Positions 11,608-22,479 of a DNA stretch of 64,000 bases are shown here, one piece after another. Positions within the stretch are counted from its first letter, which is position 1. Each line of letters begins with the position of its first letter. The stretch is from Adiantum capillus-veneris. Its lineage: Eukaryota > Streptophyta > Polypodiopsida > Polypodiales > Pteridaceae. Below the pieces are notes generated by a model. That model searched no databases, was not told the origin of the DNA, and was given only the letters and a program-made list of their open reading frames with translations. A program made the translations under genes and the position numbers. The stretch covers positions 63,408,996 to 63,472,995 of the forward strand of contig CM043970.1 of NCBI GenBank assembly GCA_014529385.2, given 5' to 3'.

Positions 11608-11800
11608 AGAGAATGCACACACACATTGAGAGAGGAAAAGAGAGAGAGAGCATGCATAAACAAAAAACGCACACATTGAGAGAGGAAAAGAGAGAGAGAA
11701 CATGCATAAACAAAAAACGCACACATTGAGAGAGGAAAAGAGAGAGAAAACATGCATAAACAAAAAAACGCACACACATTGAGAGAGAAAAAGAGAGAAA
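11603..11800. repeat. ~48-bp minisatellite in the CACTA leader
   Basis: Four tandem, slightly variable copies of a unit reading CACACATTGAGAGAGGAAAA, then GAGAGAGAACATGCATAAAC, then AAAAAACG. The same array is in copy 2 at about 51965-52155. Confidence 0.85.
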
Positions 11801-11854
11801 CTAATTTAACGTCGTAGGAAACTAATTTAAATTAAAAGACCTAAAGATCTAGCC

Positions 11855-11935
11855 GACGAGGAGTTGAACTCAAGACCTATTATTCAAGAGGGAAATGGCA
11901 TAACCAAACTATCATACTTGGCATGGGTGATAGAA
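11855..11935 (-). repeat. tRNA-like (possible SINE head) remnant
   Basis: On the minus strand the sequence has an A-box-like TGATAGTTTGGTTATGCC and, about 35 nt later, a B-box-like GAGTTCAACTCC, in tRNA order and spacing. The acceptor stem does not pair properly, so this is not a working tRNA; it may be a tRNA-derived SINE head or a tRNA pseudogene carried by the CACTA element. The same sequence is in copy 2 near 52212-52292. Confidence 0.4.
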
Positions 11936-12000
11936 AGGTTATACCATTTATCTCTTTTTATTGGCACACACATCCACACACTCGCACACACACAAGAAGA

Positions 12001-12686
12001 AGAGAGTTATAATGTCGTAGGAAACTATCCTAAAAGACGTTAAAGATTAGGTTAGATGTAGACTTACGTTAAATTAGATTTAGGTTTATTTAAGTTAAAT
12101 TAGATTAGATTTAGGTTTATTTTTAATTAGATTTACGTTTATTTACGCTAGATTTAGATTTACGTTATATTAGATTAGATTTAGGTCTCCATAGACTGCG
12201 ATGCCTGCATGAAGCAGGTGAAGAAAGCCCTCAATGGAATATAGGGTATTGCTGCCTTCACTCATGGTGGGCTCCGTCGATCCAAAAGTACTAGTGAAAT
12301 GTCTTCAGAAAATAGGGAAGAAGGTGGATCTTCAGGGCGGCAAGAGTCACTACATCCCCGACAATGACCATCTAGACAACCTCTAGTCATTCAACAGCAA
12401 CTTCAAAGTTAGTAACAAGAGCAAGAACGGTCCAAAGGGCCAATTGCTGTCGTCAGATGTGGATGGAGATGAGGCAGCGTCACCGCCGGAAGTTAACTCT
12501 CATATCTTTAGTGATGAGAATGCCAACTCTTGCCGAGTTATGTGAAAAATTATGCGTTAAATCAGTTTTAAGGTTCTTATAATCCCTGTTAGTTTAGTTC
12601 TTTGTTTTTAATATAACCTAATTTACGTTAGATTTAGATTTATGTTATATTAGATTAGACTTAGGTTTATTTAGGTTTATTTAGGT

Positions 12687-12719
<33 letters not shown>

Positions 12720-12850
12720 AGAAGAAGAGAGTTTTAACGTCGTACGAAACTATCCCAAAAGACGTTAAAGATTAGGTTAGATATAGACTTACGTTAAATT
12801 AGATTTAAGTTTATTTTTAGTTAGATTTACGCTTATTTACGTTAGATCGA
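12001..12850. repeat. Leader direct repeats around the captured gene
   Basis: A roughly 100-bp block beginning AACGTCGTAGGAAACTATCC occurs at about 12012 and again at about 12736, on either side of the HIPP-like fragment. Both are preceded by CA-rich repeats and followed by runs of TTAGATTTAGGTTTATT. The flanking direct repeats could mark how foreign DNA was incorporated, or just a local duplication. Confidence 0.7.
12185..12545 (+). pseudogene. Captured HIPP-like (HMA domain) gene fragment
   Basis: Remnant of a host heavy-metal-associated isoprenylated plant protein carried inside CACTA-1. Translation starts VSIDCDACMKQVKKALNGI, a classic HMA beta-alpha unit with the metal-binding CxxC (CDAC). 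An in-frame TAG follows at 12242-12244; after a frameshift near 12270 the second half of the domain reads VGSVDPKVLVKCLQKIGKKV. A TAG interrupts again near 12380, then a low-complexity tail leads to NSCRVM and a TGA stop, so the protein ends in a CaaX-type isoprenylation box (C-R-V-M). HIPPs are metallochaperone-like proteins anchored to membranes or acting in nuclei. The sequence before it ends in ag, so it may begin at a former splice acceptor. Orientation is the same as the transposase. Copy 2 carries the same fragment with the same lesions. Confidence 0.75.
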
Positions 12851-13216
12851 GTCCACGCAAGAATTACTTACGGTTTAGGGCTTAGAGTTAGACGAACAGT
12901 GAAAAGATCTACTGTGAAAAGATGTTAAGATGCTGTGAAGTGCTACAGCTAGAGAAGAGGCAAAGGGGTTTTATCCACTACATGCAGTATCATGTAGACG
13001 TGGGTCTGTAGATTTCTTGTACCCACAAATATAGGTATTGACCAATAAAGACGAGATTATAACCCGGTGGTTCTGATCTCCGTGCACCTCTAGACCGAGG
13101 TGTGTGGGGATTGGACATGACTAGAGAATGTGAGGTAGAGAGAGAGAGAGAGATAAGATGAAGAATGCCAATAGAATATTAAATTTGTTGTCCAGGTTAT
13201 AAGATTTTTATCCTCA

Positions 13217-16200
13217 TTATGAGTAGTGACGAGGATGTGGGACCGTCCAACCGAAACACCTATCTCTCAACGAGGGTCTTATGTCCTTGTAATCAATGCA
13301 AGCATGCTGTGCGATAGACAAGACGTGTTTCTTTGCAGCACGTTCGCGAATTTGGCGAGTTCGATCCATCTATTATAGATCGAGTTGTTGCCAAATATAA
13401 CTCGTCGGACTCTGACGCTGGCCAACTAGCAGCAATCTTGCAACCCAATAGACGTGTTCGCAGGCGCTTTGGTCAAGCAGCATATGTGAGGCCACAAGAT
13501 GTAGCCTCTGATAGCTCGGGGGATGATCATGCAGAGCACATTCCCAACGAGGCAATGTTTGAGCCCGAGATTGATGAAATGATCGAGACGATCATGGATT
13601 CAGAAAGGCTTATCTATGATGATATGAAAAGTGAAGCCAATACGCCATAGTATAATGGAGCACGTATGTCTAGATTGAAAGCACTCCTGGTTCTTCTCAA
13701 CATGCAGGCAAAGTTTGGATGGAGTGACACTAGCGTCATAGTGCTTTTCAGGTGATCTATTACAATTAGTTTACTTTAATAAAACTCTAAATGTATAATG
13801 ATCTGATAGATTTTTACACGACTGTATCGTATTTTTATGTTGTGTAGATTGCTTAAAGAGCACATACTACCAGCTGACAATGTGATGCCAGATTCCCGAG
13901 ATGAAGCAAGAAAGATTTTGCGAAACTTGGGGATGGATTACAATTCTATCCACGCTTGTCCTAATGACTGCATTCTTTTCAGAGGGGAATACATAGACAT
14001 GGAGAAGTGTCCGAAATGTGATTCCGAAAGATATCGAGTAGATCTCCACGGGACAAAAATTCCACAAAAGGTTTTGCGACATTTTCCTCTGCTTCCTCGC
14101 ATCAAGCATTTCTTCGAATGTAAGTCCATGGCCGCCCTAGCATCATGGCATGAGGAGAATAAATCTTCGGATGGTGTGCTACGAATTCCTGTAGATTGCG
14201 CAGCCTGGAAACATATAGATGGAACATGGTCGGATTTTGCCAGGGAAGCTCGAAATTTGCGCTTAGGCCTGGCTATGGATGGCGTAAATCCATTTGGTCA
14301 AAGATCAACATCTTACAGTGTATGGCCCGTTGTCATCGTCAACTACAACATTCCCCCGTGGTTGACTACGAAGAAGGGGCACCTATGGCTAAGCTTGATT
14401 GTGCCAGGGCGATATAAAGTGGGGAATATGGATGTGTATCTTCGTCCACTATTGGAAGAGCTACAACAATTGTGGATTGGCATAGAGGTGGTGGATACGA
14501 GCCGACACACAGGACGACGGAATGCTTTGATCAGAGGCATTCTAATGTGGACCATGCATGACTATCCCGGGCTAACAGAATGCTCAGGTGATCTATTGAC
14601 ACTCCTCACTCAGACATTGTAAATCTTGTTTTTTCCCATAGTTGATCTATTATCATGTGTATACATGCAGGGCTTCAAACAAGCGGATACAGAGCATGTG
14701 TCACATGTGGACCTAGACTGAATGCACGTAGGGCGCCCTCACTGAAGAAGCAAATCTACGAAGGTCATCAAGCGTATCTTCCAGAGAATCATGTGTTACA
14801 CGACGGCTTTTTGGGAAGAGAGCCACCAAGGATGTCTACACAAGCATGGTTAGAGCAGAAGGAGATGTGCGATGACGGATTGGCTCCAGGGATGAAGAGA
14901 CTATCTCTATGGTACGAGTTACCATACTGGCCCCGACTCATGATCAATCACTTGCTCGATCCAATGCACATATTCAAGAATGTGGGTAATCTACTATGGG
15001 ACCATCTGACCGGCAAGAAAGATACTTTGGGAGCCAGAGTTGACCTTAGAAATGTGGATCTTATGGAGCAATATTGGCCGCAAACAGCGTCTGATGGATC
15101 GATAAAACTCCCTAAAGCACCATGGATTTGCACAGGATCCCAAGAACGCAAAGTAAAAGAGACCATTCAATCTTTGCGGACCCCCACTGGCGTAATGCAC
15201 TCGCTCCGAACGTGTTTTACTAAAGAAGGAAAGCTTACCGGTTTGAAGTCACACGATTGGCATAAAATGTGTCAGGTACGTTCATAGTGGACTTTAATAT
15301 CATTGCATAAAATGTGGACTTTAATATCATTGCTGAACATACTTTACAGTTTATTTTACCGGTTGCCATTGAGGGATGTTTGTCTCTCGACATCCGTAAC
15401 ACAATCTACAAACTTGCAAAGCTGGTGCAATGGATCTCACAAAAGGAGATCAACGTAGACTCCATACCATTCGCCAAACTAAATGCTACGGAGCTTGTGT
15501 GCATGTCTGAGAAACATTTTCCTACTACCATGCTAACCATTCAGGTGCATCTTCTTGTTCACATAGTTGATGAGGTGAAAATAGCTGGCACAGTTCATTC
15601 TAGATGGATGTTCTTCTTAGAACGTTTCATGAAAACGCTTAAGGGATATGTGCGTCAAAAGGCACGTCCAGAGGGTAGCATGGCAGAAGGTTGGTTGGTA
15701 TCAGAGTCCCTAGTGTACATTGGAGAGTGGCTAGACGGATTTGATAAAGCCCGGGACACGCTATGGCAAATCATAGATGATGAGCGCATATCTGGGATTG
15801 TCATGTGCAATCTCGGTGTTGAGAAGAAGATGACGGAAGATCTAGAGGCTAAAATCAACCGATTTTGCATGCTTCACAATCCAGTGATGCAAAAGTGGAT
15901 TTCACAATATGAGGATGCAAAGCAAGAGCGACAAAGGGCACGAATCGAGTGGAGACGGGGAAGACGACCACCGATCCACTATCCGACGGTTCTGGAGAGC
16001 CTACCAACATTCATGAGCTTAATATGGTTGCACAACCAATTGAAAAGCGCACAACAATGCGGTGACGAAGTGACTGAGGAAGAGTGGGAGTACTCTCGGG
16101 GTTGCGCGACCAAGGTAAGTTTGCAATGTACGACTAGCTAGTGACTTTATTTCTAAACGTTTGAACGGCCACTCATAATCTTTGTTCATTGTAGTATAAG

Positions 16201-16947
16201 TCATACACAGCAGCATGGTGTAAAGGTCGACATTTTAGGGTGGAACGGATCGACAAAAAGCGTTTTACTCAAGATTGTGGAATCATGGCAAAATTTGAAC
16301 AGTCTAGTCGATGACGTTCCTCTAATGCAGATCCTGTGGTGGCGGAACTCACTTACTTCGGCACGCTACAAGAGATTTTGAGGATCGATTACAGAGGATT
16401 TTTTGTCGACTTGTTCGACGTGCAATGGTTCAAGATAATCATGGAGGGTCGCAACGCTACTGTGCGTAGAGGAGAGTCTGGTTTTCTTGAGGTGGATTCT
16501 ACTAAGAAATGGACTGACCTAATAGACACTTTCGTACTACCCGAGCATTGTGAACAAGTAAGTATGTAAATAGTTAACATACCGCTTTTACAAGTTATGT
16601 GCTTGAAAGCTCTCATGTAAGTTATGTGGCTCTGGCAGGTAATATTTCATCCTACAAAGTCTACATCAAACTGGTGGTACGTCATAGACGTAGCCCCTCG
16701 TAGTGCAAGGACGTATGAAGGCTACCATGTGCCAATCACAACGGCATCAATGGAGGAGATCAGAGAAGATGCTCAATCAGAAGCCGCTGCGGTGGTGCCA
16801 GACGAGCATCAAGATGCTACTACTCTATATGGGGTGCATGCAGAGGAGCTACAAAATGAAACAGAGGATATGTGTTTAAACGGAGAGCTCTATATAGATA
16901 TAGGAAGTTATGCTGAGTTATGCGAGGATGAGAGAGAGATCTCTTAA
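13217..16947 (+). pseudogene. CACTA transposase (TNP2/TNPD type), six exons, three stops
   Basis: Transposase gene that would bind the element ends and cut and paste it in the nucleus. Exons inferred from GT-AG borders: 13217-13751, 13848-14587, 14671-15275, 15350-16114, 16195-16557, 16639-16947. Domains in order: transposase-associated N-terminus (LCPCNQCKH), TNP2 core (GEYIDMEKCPKCDSERY, LDPMHIFKNVGNLLWDHL), DUF4218 (VHLLVHIVDEVK, SRWMFFLERFMKTLKGYVRQ) and DUF4216 (ELTYFGTLQEI, VQWFKIIM, SNWWYVIDVAP). Exons 2-4, the catalytic centre, are open. Stops: TAG 13315-13317 (CGG in copy 2), TAG 13648-13650 and TGA 16312-16314 (CGA in copy 2). Intron 4 contains a local 25-bp duplication. Splice sites are predicted, not tested. 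Confidence 0.85.
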
Positions 16948-17201
16948 AGCCACAAATATTGTATTTGAACAATTTTGCTCCGTGTTGTAAAAGCTCTGGC
17001 TCTCTAAGTACCTTCCATGGTGTATAACGCTCTTTTCTACTCGCGCTCACATCTTTTGATTGAAAATTCTGAGTTTTCGACTTGCCTCTTCTATCACTCA
17101 ATTCATTGCGTCATTACGTCATTGTATTTAATGGTCTTTGCGTCATTGTCTACTCTATTCATTCAATATTAAGTTTAAATATTCGTGTGTTTAATGCAGG
17201 T

Positions 17202-18365
17202 ATGGATGATGAGGAGTTTCTTTCTTCTTTGTCACCGCAGCAGAGACAGTGGTACGTGGAGCGTCATCGCTCTGGCGCATCATCGCGCGTTCCTACTCCA
17301 TCCGCATCTCCCTCTCTTTCGGAGCATTCGGCGCGCTCCGAAGCTTCGGCGTCGATGAGACAAGCTTCAGACTCGTCTAGACACCGGCGCTCTAGTGGTG
17401 GAGGTGGCCGTTGTTGTGGGGATTCCGCCGCCGATGCCTCCACACCGCCTCGTGTTCGACGAGGCTCTTTACCCTCCCCTTCTTTGCCCGCCCCCACACC
17501 AGCCACAGCATCGCCATCTACGCCAGGTTTTGCGCGGCTGACTGTTCCTAGCAGCTACACACCTCTACCTACTCCGCCAGGAGCCACCCCACTCGACACT
17601 CCTCGCTTCGGGGCCCAGACGCCGGTGGAGACACCTGACGTCCGTACCCCCATCGACACGCCGCTAAAGACCCCTGCCGGGACACCCAGGTTCATGCGTC
17701 ACCGGCGAGAGGGCTTGCCTTACTCCGTCGACTTCAGTGGCGGCATCATCATGGATGATGACGGCAAGAAGGTGATCTCGTGCATGCGTGGTCTTTGCTC
17801 TCAGCTGTTTAGACACTACATACTAAACAAATGGAGTGAAGTACCAAGTGATTTAAAGAACAGAGTCATCAGCATACTTCATGATGAGTTTCCCGTTCCA
17901 ACACGGGATCAGCGCTTCAATTAAGACCTGATGAAGATTCAAATGCGCGAATACTGCAAACACAAGCGTTCCGAAGTGCAAAAAGCAATCAATCATGGGT
18001 GAAACATGCCAGATTGGCTGGCCAAAGAAGATTGGAAGAATGCGAAGAAAGCAGCGCGCGAGAATCCCGACAAGTGGAAGCAACAAAAGGATGCAGCCAG
18101 AGCGCGAGTAGAGGCAGGGAGCTCGCACCACTTGGGGAGCGGTGGATGGGCATCATTTGAGGCCGATTTTGTAAGTGTTTTCGCATTGCTCTTTATGTTC
18201 GATAGTTTAGGGTTTATGAGTTTTTTAATTCTAACATAATGAAATCTTTGTATGTTTTGACAGTGGTCGATGACAAGACGTGATCCCACACCGTACGAGC
18301 GCGAGTACGCAGGCAGGAAGGGCTTAAACGCCCTGATGGACATTCTCAGTTCTCGCGGCGGCATG
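17202..18365 (+). pseudogene. Second CACTA gene (Transposase_24-like), truncated
   Basis: Accessory gene downstream of the transposase, in the place of En/Spm TNPA. It starts MDDEEFLSSLSPQQRQWYVE just after an acceptor-like tgcag, continues through a Ser/Thr/Pro-rich region with repeated TP motifs, then a conserved C-terminal part (YILNKWSEVPSDLK, KWKQQKDAARARVE, GSSHHLGSGGWASFEADFWS) resembling the plant Ptta/En/Spm transposase family (Transposase_24). Exons: 17202-18170 and 18264-18365. Stops at 17922-17924 (TAA; GAA in copy 2) and 18000-18002 break it. The last exon, present in copy 2 at 55741-55785, has been deleted here together with about 290 bp of downstream sequence. Family assignment is by motif memory and should be treated as moderate. 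Confidence 0.65.
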
Positions 18366-18635
18366 GTTAGTATTAGGGTTTACTCTTTTCTATTTTTTGT
18401 ATTGTTTTATAAATGTCGTTATATGTTTATACTTATTGAAAGCTATCTTATTGTCTTTTTTTATACTTACTGAAAGCTGTCTTATTGTCTTTTTTTGCTT
18501 ATCAATTTTGCAAACAATGCGTCTTGTGGGTGACTATTTTGGGTCTATTATCTACCCTTGCACTTTTTTTAAAAAGTGAATCAAGTACAATATGGTTGAT
18601 GGGTGGCAGGGCATTCAATGCCCTGTCACCAAAAA

Positions 18636-18895
18636 AAAAATCTCTCGGGCGTCGCTATAACCGTCGCTATTTATGGCTCTGTAGCGTCGCTATGAGCGTC
18701 GCTATAGACTTCTGTGTAAACGTCGCTATAACCGTCGCTATAAGCGTCTCAATATAGCGACACTTATAGCGACGCATATAGCGACTCTCTCGTAGCGACG
18801 CTATTAGCGACGATTTTAGCGACGCCGGGGGTTATAAAAACCCAGTGTATTTCCGTCGCTAACAGCGTCACAAGAGCACACAACCTCTTGTAGTG
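18636..18895. repeat. CACTA-1 3' subterminal repeats and TIR
   Basis: More than ten copies of GCGTCGCTAT-type motifs, first in one orientation (to about 18755) and then inverted (TAGCGACGC), giving a potential large hairpin, followed by the TIR CCTCTTGTAGTG. Much denser than the 5' end. Confidence 0.9.
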
Positions 18896-20140
18896 TTATT
18901 TCTCACCTTATGGGATCTCTCAAATCTATTTGAGGTCCAATGTAATGCCTGGATGATTGCCTTTGAGCAAAACTTTGCTTCAAGAAGGGAATACCATAGC
19001 ATACGAGATTCAAAGACTCAACTCCAATGAGCGAATGTTGGTCATATACAAAAGGACCTATGAGCTGTTTTAAATGCTCTAGACACATGGAAGTACTTCT
19101 TGCGGACTCCATTCATGATGCAAAAAAAGCTCTCGGACAATCAAATGAGGCAGGAAAATTTCTTTTTGCAATTTAAATTCTACTTTGCTCACATTGCTGG
19201 CAAGCACAATCATGTAGCCGATGCACTTTCCCAATGGCCAAGGGTAGATAGGATATCAATAGCAACTTACAATGAGCTATGTTTTATGATAGTTAAATAT
19301 GCTTCTAACCCAGGCTTTAGGGATATGATAATAGCCTTACAAATGGAAGAAAAAGAACCACTCACGTAAAAGGATGGTTATCTTCCATACCTCAATAGGC
19401 TATATCTTCCTTACTTCCCATGCTCCTTCCATATGCGGGGCAAAGAGGAATTCGAATTTACTCTGCTAGGAGTAAAAGCATACTTGTATTGGCTTACCAA
19501 GAAACAATAACATACAAGAGAATGTTTCAAAATGTATGGTATACCAAAAGAGGAAGTATGAAAAAAAGACCATGGCTTGCCAACATCCAATTGTGTCGAA
19601 TAGAAATCCTACTATGACCACTAATTTTTTATAGAATCTCTATCAAAATTAGAGTAATCCTCTTATGTCGGCCTACTATTCCAACGGATGGCCAAACGCA
19701 AAGTTACAAAACTAATGATCCTTGATCTACTAAAAGTCAGTGATTCAAAGTAGATCAATGCTCAAAATGAGAGAAGTACTTATCTTAACAACAGTATGTC
19801 TCTAATAACGTGAACATACTTCTAAGGAGAAACTACCTTTCGAGGCTAAAGACGGAAGATCCAAAAGTCCCTTGTAGCTTAAGATACCTGGGAAGATCTT
19901 CATTGCAAAGGAGTATAGCCGAGATCAAACGAATCTTTTTACAAGATTAAACAGGCTATATCCATTTATTAGCTAGGCAAAAGAGGCTCCTGCCGTTACG
20001 CACAAAAGAGCCTTATCCTTTTTTTTTAAGTTGGGTCTTACTAAACTTTCCCAAGGCTCATCTAAGGCAAATTACACACAAATGAAGACCCGCCACAGAT
20101 CGAAGATGAAGCAGAGGAGCTCCAACCCAAGTTCATCCTT
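18896..20140 (+). pseudogene. pol: Vestigial pol (RNase H and integrase scraps)
   Basis: Continuation of the LTR element's pol after the CACTA insertion. Recognisable in shifting frames: RNase H (RLNSNERMLVIYKRTYELF near 19010-19070; FYFAHIAGKHNHVADALSQW at about 19170-19240, the conserved end of gypsy RNase H), a spacer like DGYLPYLNRLYLP, and near 19675 a PTDGQTQSYKTN match to the integrase HPQTDGQTE block. The middle of integrase is missing. Nothing here could be translated into a working enzyme. Confidence 0.7.
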
Positions 20141-20640
20141 CAACAAGAAGACAAGGTATTAAGAAATGGTAAGATTACTGACAGTATCTTATTTAATTAT
20201 CCTTTCAAAGATGCTAAATGCATGCAAAGAACATGGCTTAAGGATAATATGAACCTTGTTAATGATGCTTACAATGACACAAAAGAGTAAGCAAATATAA
20301 AAGAAATGCATTTTAAATGATCAATGTTTTTGTCTTATAAGACTCTCTTTTCATGTTTTGTGCACAAATTTTAAAGTATGCATACTTAGGATCATGTTTG
20401 TGGTAACTACGTCTCCCAAACACCAAGTAGAACTTGTCACTCTACTTTGGAAATATGATATGGACTAGAAAGAGCAGCCATGCTTGCGGCAGACAATGTC
20501 TCTCAAGCACCAAGTGGATTAGTCATCCACTCTGGAATGATGTCGTAGGGTAAAAATGGATCCTCTACCCGCTAAGACCAATGGACTAATGGGTGAGACT
20601 TTACCATCTCTACCTCATAGTCGAGGACGACTATGATTTC
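20141..20640. other. Non-coding tail of the gag-only element
   Basis: Sequence between the integrase remnant and the purine tract with no coding signal. A perfect 9-bp-stem hairpin, TCATAGTCG-AGGA-CGACTATGA, lies at about 20616-20637, immediately before the polypurine tract. Confidence 0.5.
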
Positions 20641-20653
20641 AAGAGAGAGGGAA
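20641..20653 (+). other. Polypurine tract
   Basis: AAGAGAGAGGGAA abuts the TG of the right LTR and would prime plus-strand DNA synthesis. Confidence 0.8.
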
Positions 20654-22479
20654 TGTCATAAAAATTAATATCTATCCAAACCAAATGATTTTCTCATATT
20701 AAACTGATCACTTAATGTGGGAGAATACACGGGAACAAGGGTTAAGATATAGACATGTGCTTATAGATCTATCTCAACACGGGGCCAATGGTTAAGGGGC
20801 CCAAATGAGAGATGGTCTATCAAAGAGCAAGGCTAACCAATGGAGAATAAGACCTTAGGGTTAGCTTCATTGAAGACCTCCAATAATGTGTGTAAAAGTC
20901 CTTTGACCTTAGGCAAGCTAGGGTTGAGCTTGAGGTGGGAACCCGGCCTAAGCTCGAGGTGCTTGTCCTGCTTAAGGTGCTTGTCGTGCTTGAGGTGCTT
21001 GACATGCTTGAGGTGCTTGATTAAGATGCTTGAGGTGCTTGACTGGCTCCATGCTTGAGGTGCTTGACTTGCCACATGATTAAGGTGCTTGAGGTGCCTT
21101 GAGATGCTTGCCTGAGATGCTTGTGGGAACACCCCCTAGTCCAAGTGCTTTGTCATGCTTGATGACTAAGGTGCTTGAGCTCCTAAAGTCAAAAGCATCC
21201 CTACAAGAGGGGGGGCGAGCCCTTTTCCTAGGGATTAGAGAGAGAACACACACTCACACTCACAAGGGAATCCCCAGCTTGAAGAGGCAGCAAGGACACA
21301 TGTCAGGTTCCTCCCCATGTTGCCCTCATGGTGTGCCTAAAGCCTATTGGTTGGCCACCCAAGGGGTCCAATGATAATTTAGGATATTTAATTAATTGAT
21401 TTTGCATTTATAAACTCCTCTCTCTCAAAGGGGAAAGGGGGACACTTGTCCCAAGGCTACCCATGTTGCTTGTAATGGCTCCTGCTTGTGATTGGCTAGG
21501 CTTGGAGGGGTCCAATGAGCTTCAAGCATGAGCTACAAGGGGGGGTCGACGCAAGCAAGCTAGGGGGGTTCTTAGGGGGTATACTCACCCACACACACTC
21601 ACAAACACTCTCATTGTGTACTATGCAAAGGGCAAGAGCTCCCTCTCCTTCTCCAAGCAAGTAGAGGTTGAGAGCCTACACCAACACTCTTGGCTATGGA
21701 GTGCAAATCCATCCAAGAGCCATGTTTCAATGCTTGAGCTTTCCATCTCCTTCTTCTTCATTACTATGCTATTATGTATGCTAGCAACAAGAGTATGATA
21801 AGTGAGGAACTAATTCTTTCTCCTATGAAATGTTTCTTCTTCCTCTTCCCTACCCTCATTCCCTGCTAGCTCTCTCCACCTTCGAAGGTGTTTGAGGTCT
21901 TGGGATTGAGGCTTGGGATAGTTAATTCTTTCTACAAGTGCATGTTATGCTTATTGCAAGAAGGCTAATGGTTTATTGTAAGTAGATTAATTTTATTGCA
22001 AGGTAGATTAATTATTTTCTTTAAGCACAAGTTGATGCATAAAAAGTATACATCTTCATGCACTCAAATGATTTAGGGAGCACAAAGATTAATGATGTTC
22101 ACAATTTCTTGATTGTTTCCAAGCTAAGATTGATTGTTGAAATTATGCAAAAGCTTGGTGTGTGAACCTTCCATCTTCATATTGCCAAGGAGGTCTCAAG
22201 GAACACAAAGATTTTATTGTACCAAGTCTCTCTTAATGAGAGAATCTATAATACAAATGCCTTTTGGAGGGGGGACCGGCTCCACATAAATCCGGTCCTC
22301 AACTATTGTCATATTCTCTACACTCTCTCTCGTGTAAAAGTATTGTTCATGCCTAGTTAATTAAGTGTTATGATAGAGTTTCTACTACCAATTAAGTTCA
22401 CCCTCTATGCTCTCAAAATTGCTCACTCTAATTCTCCTAATTCTGCTATTCTCTAAGTTCATAGGCCATTCCCATTACA
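20654..22479 (+). repeat. Right (3') LTR of the gag-only element
   Basis: 1826 bp, TG...CA, near-identical to the left LTR with a few substitutions and three slippage indels in short repeats. Followed by the ATATT target duplication. Confidence 0.9.

Larger units (their letters stand above)
11004..18895 (+). mobile_element. CACTA (En/Spm) transposon, copy 1
   Basis: 7892-bp class II element. Both ends carry the 12-bp terminal inverted repeat CACTACAAGAGG, and the insertion is flanked by a 3-bp target duplication TTA (11001-11003, 18896-18898), both diagnostic of CACTA elements. Subterminal regions are packed with GCGTCGCTAT-type motifs in both orientations. From left to right it holds microsatellites and a minisatellite, a tRNA-like remnant, a captured HIPP gene fragment, a TNP2-type transposase gene in six exons, and a second Transposase_24-like gene lacking its last exon. 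Three stops in the transposase gene and two in the second gene make it non-autonomous as it stands. Copy 2 is at 51489-56412. Confidence 0.95.
6550..22479 (+). mobile_element. Gag-only (TR-GAG-like) Ty3/gypsy LTR retrotransposon
   Basis: Complete LTR-bounded unit: LTRs at 6550-8425 and 20654-22479, both starting TG and ending CA, with a 5-bp target duplication ATATT at 6545-6549 and 22480-22484. A tRNA-Met-type primer binding site follows the left LTR and a purine tract precedes the right LTR. Inside are a nearly open gag and a badly decayed, mostly deleted pol. The LTRs differ by few substitutions plus three small slippage indels, so insertion was recent although pol was already dead. The CACTA element at 11004-18895 sits inside its pol remnant. 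It landed in the LINE. The combination suggests mobilisation in trans by proteins from another element. Confidence 0.9.

Noticed and set aside
11192-11779. Long overlapping frames on both strands (up to 195 codons)
   Set aside because: They are translations of CT/GA/GT/CA microsatellites and the 48-bp minisatellite, open on both strands for compositional reasons. The same applies at 51626-52137, 1773-2077 and 31072-31359.
17929-17960. CTGATGA, the hammerhead ribozyme core, considered because Penelope elements carry such ribozymes
   Set aside because: It lies in the CACTA second gene, with no GAAA core or pairing stems at the right distance. No CTGATGA was seen near the Penelope-like region.
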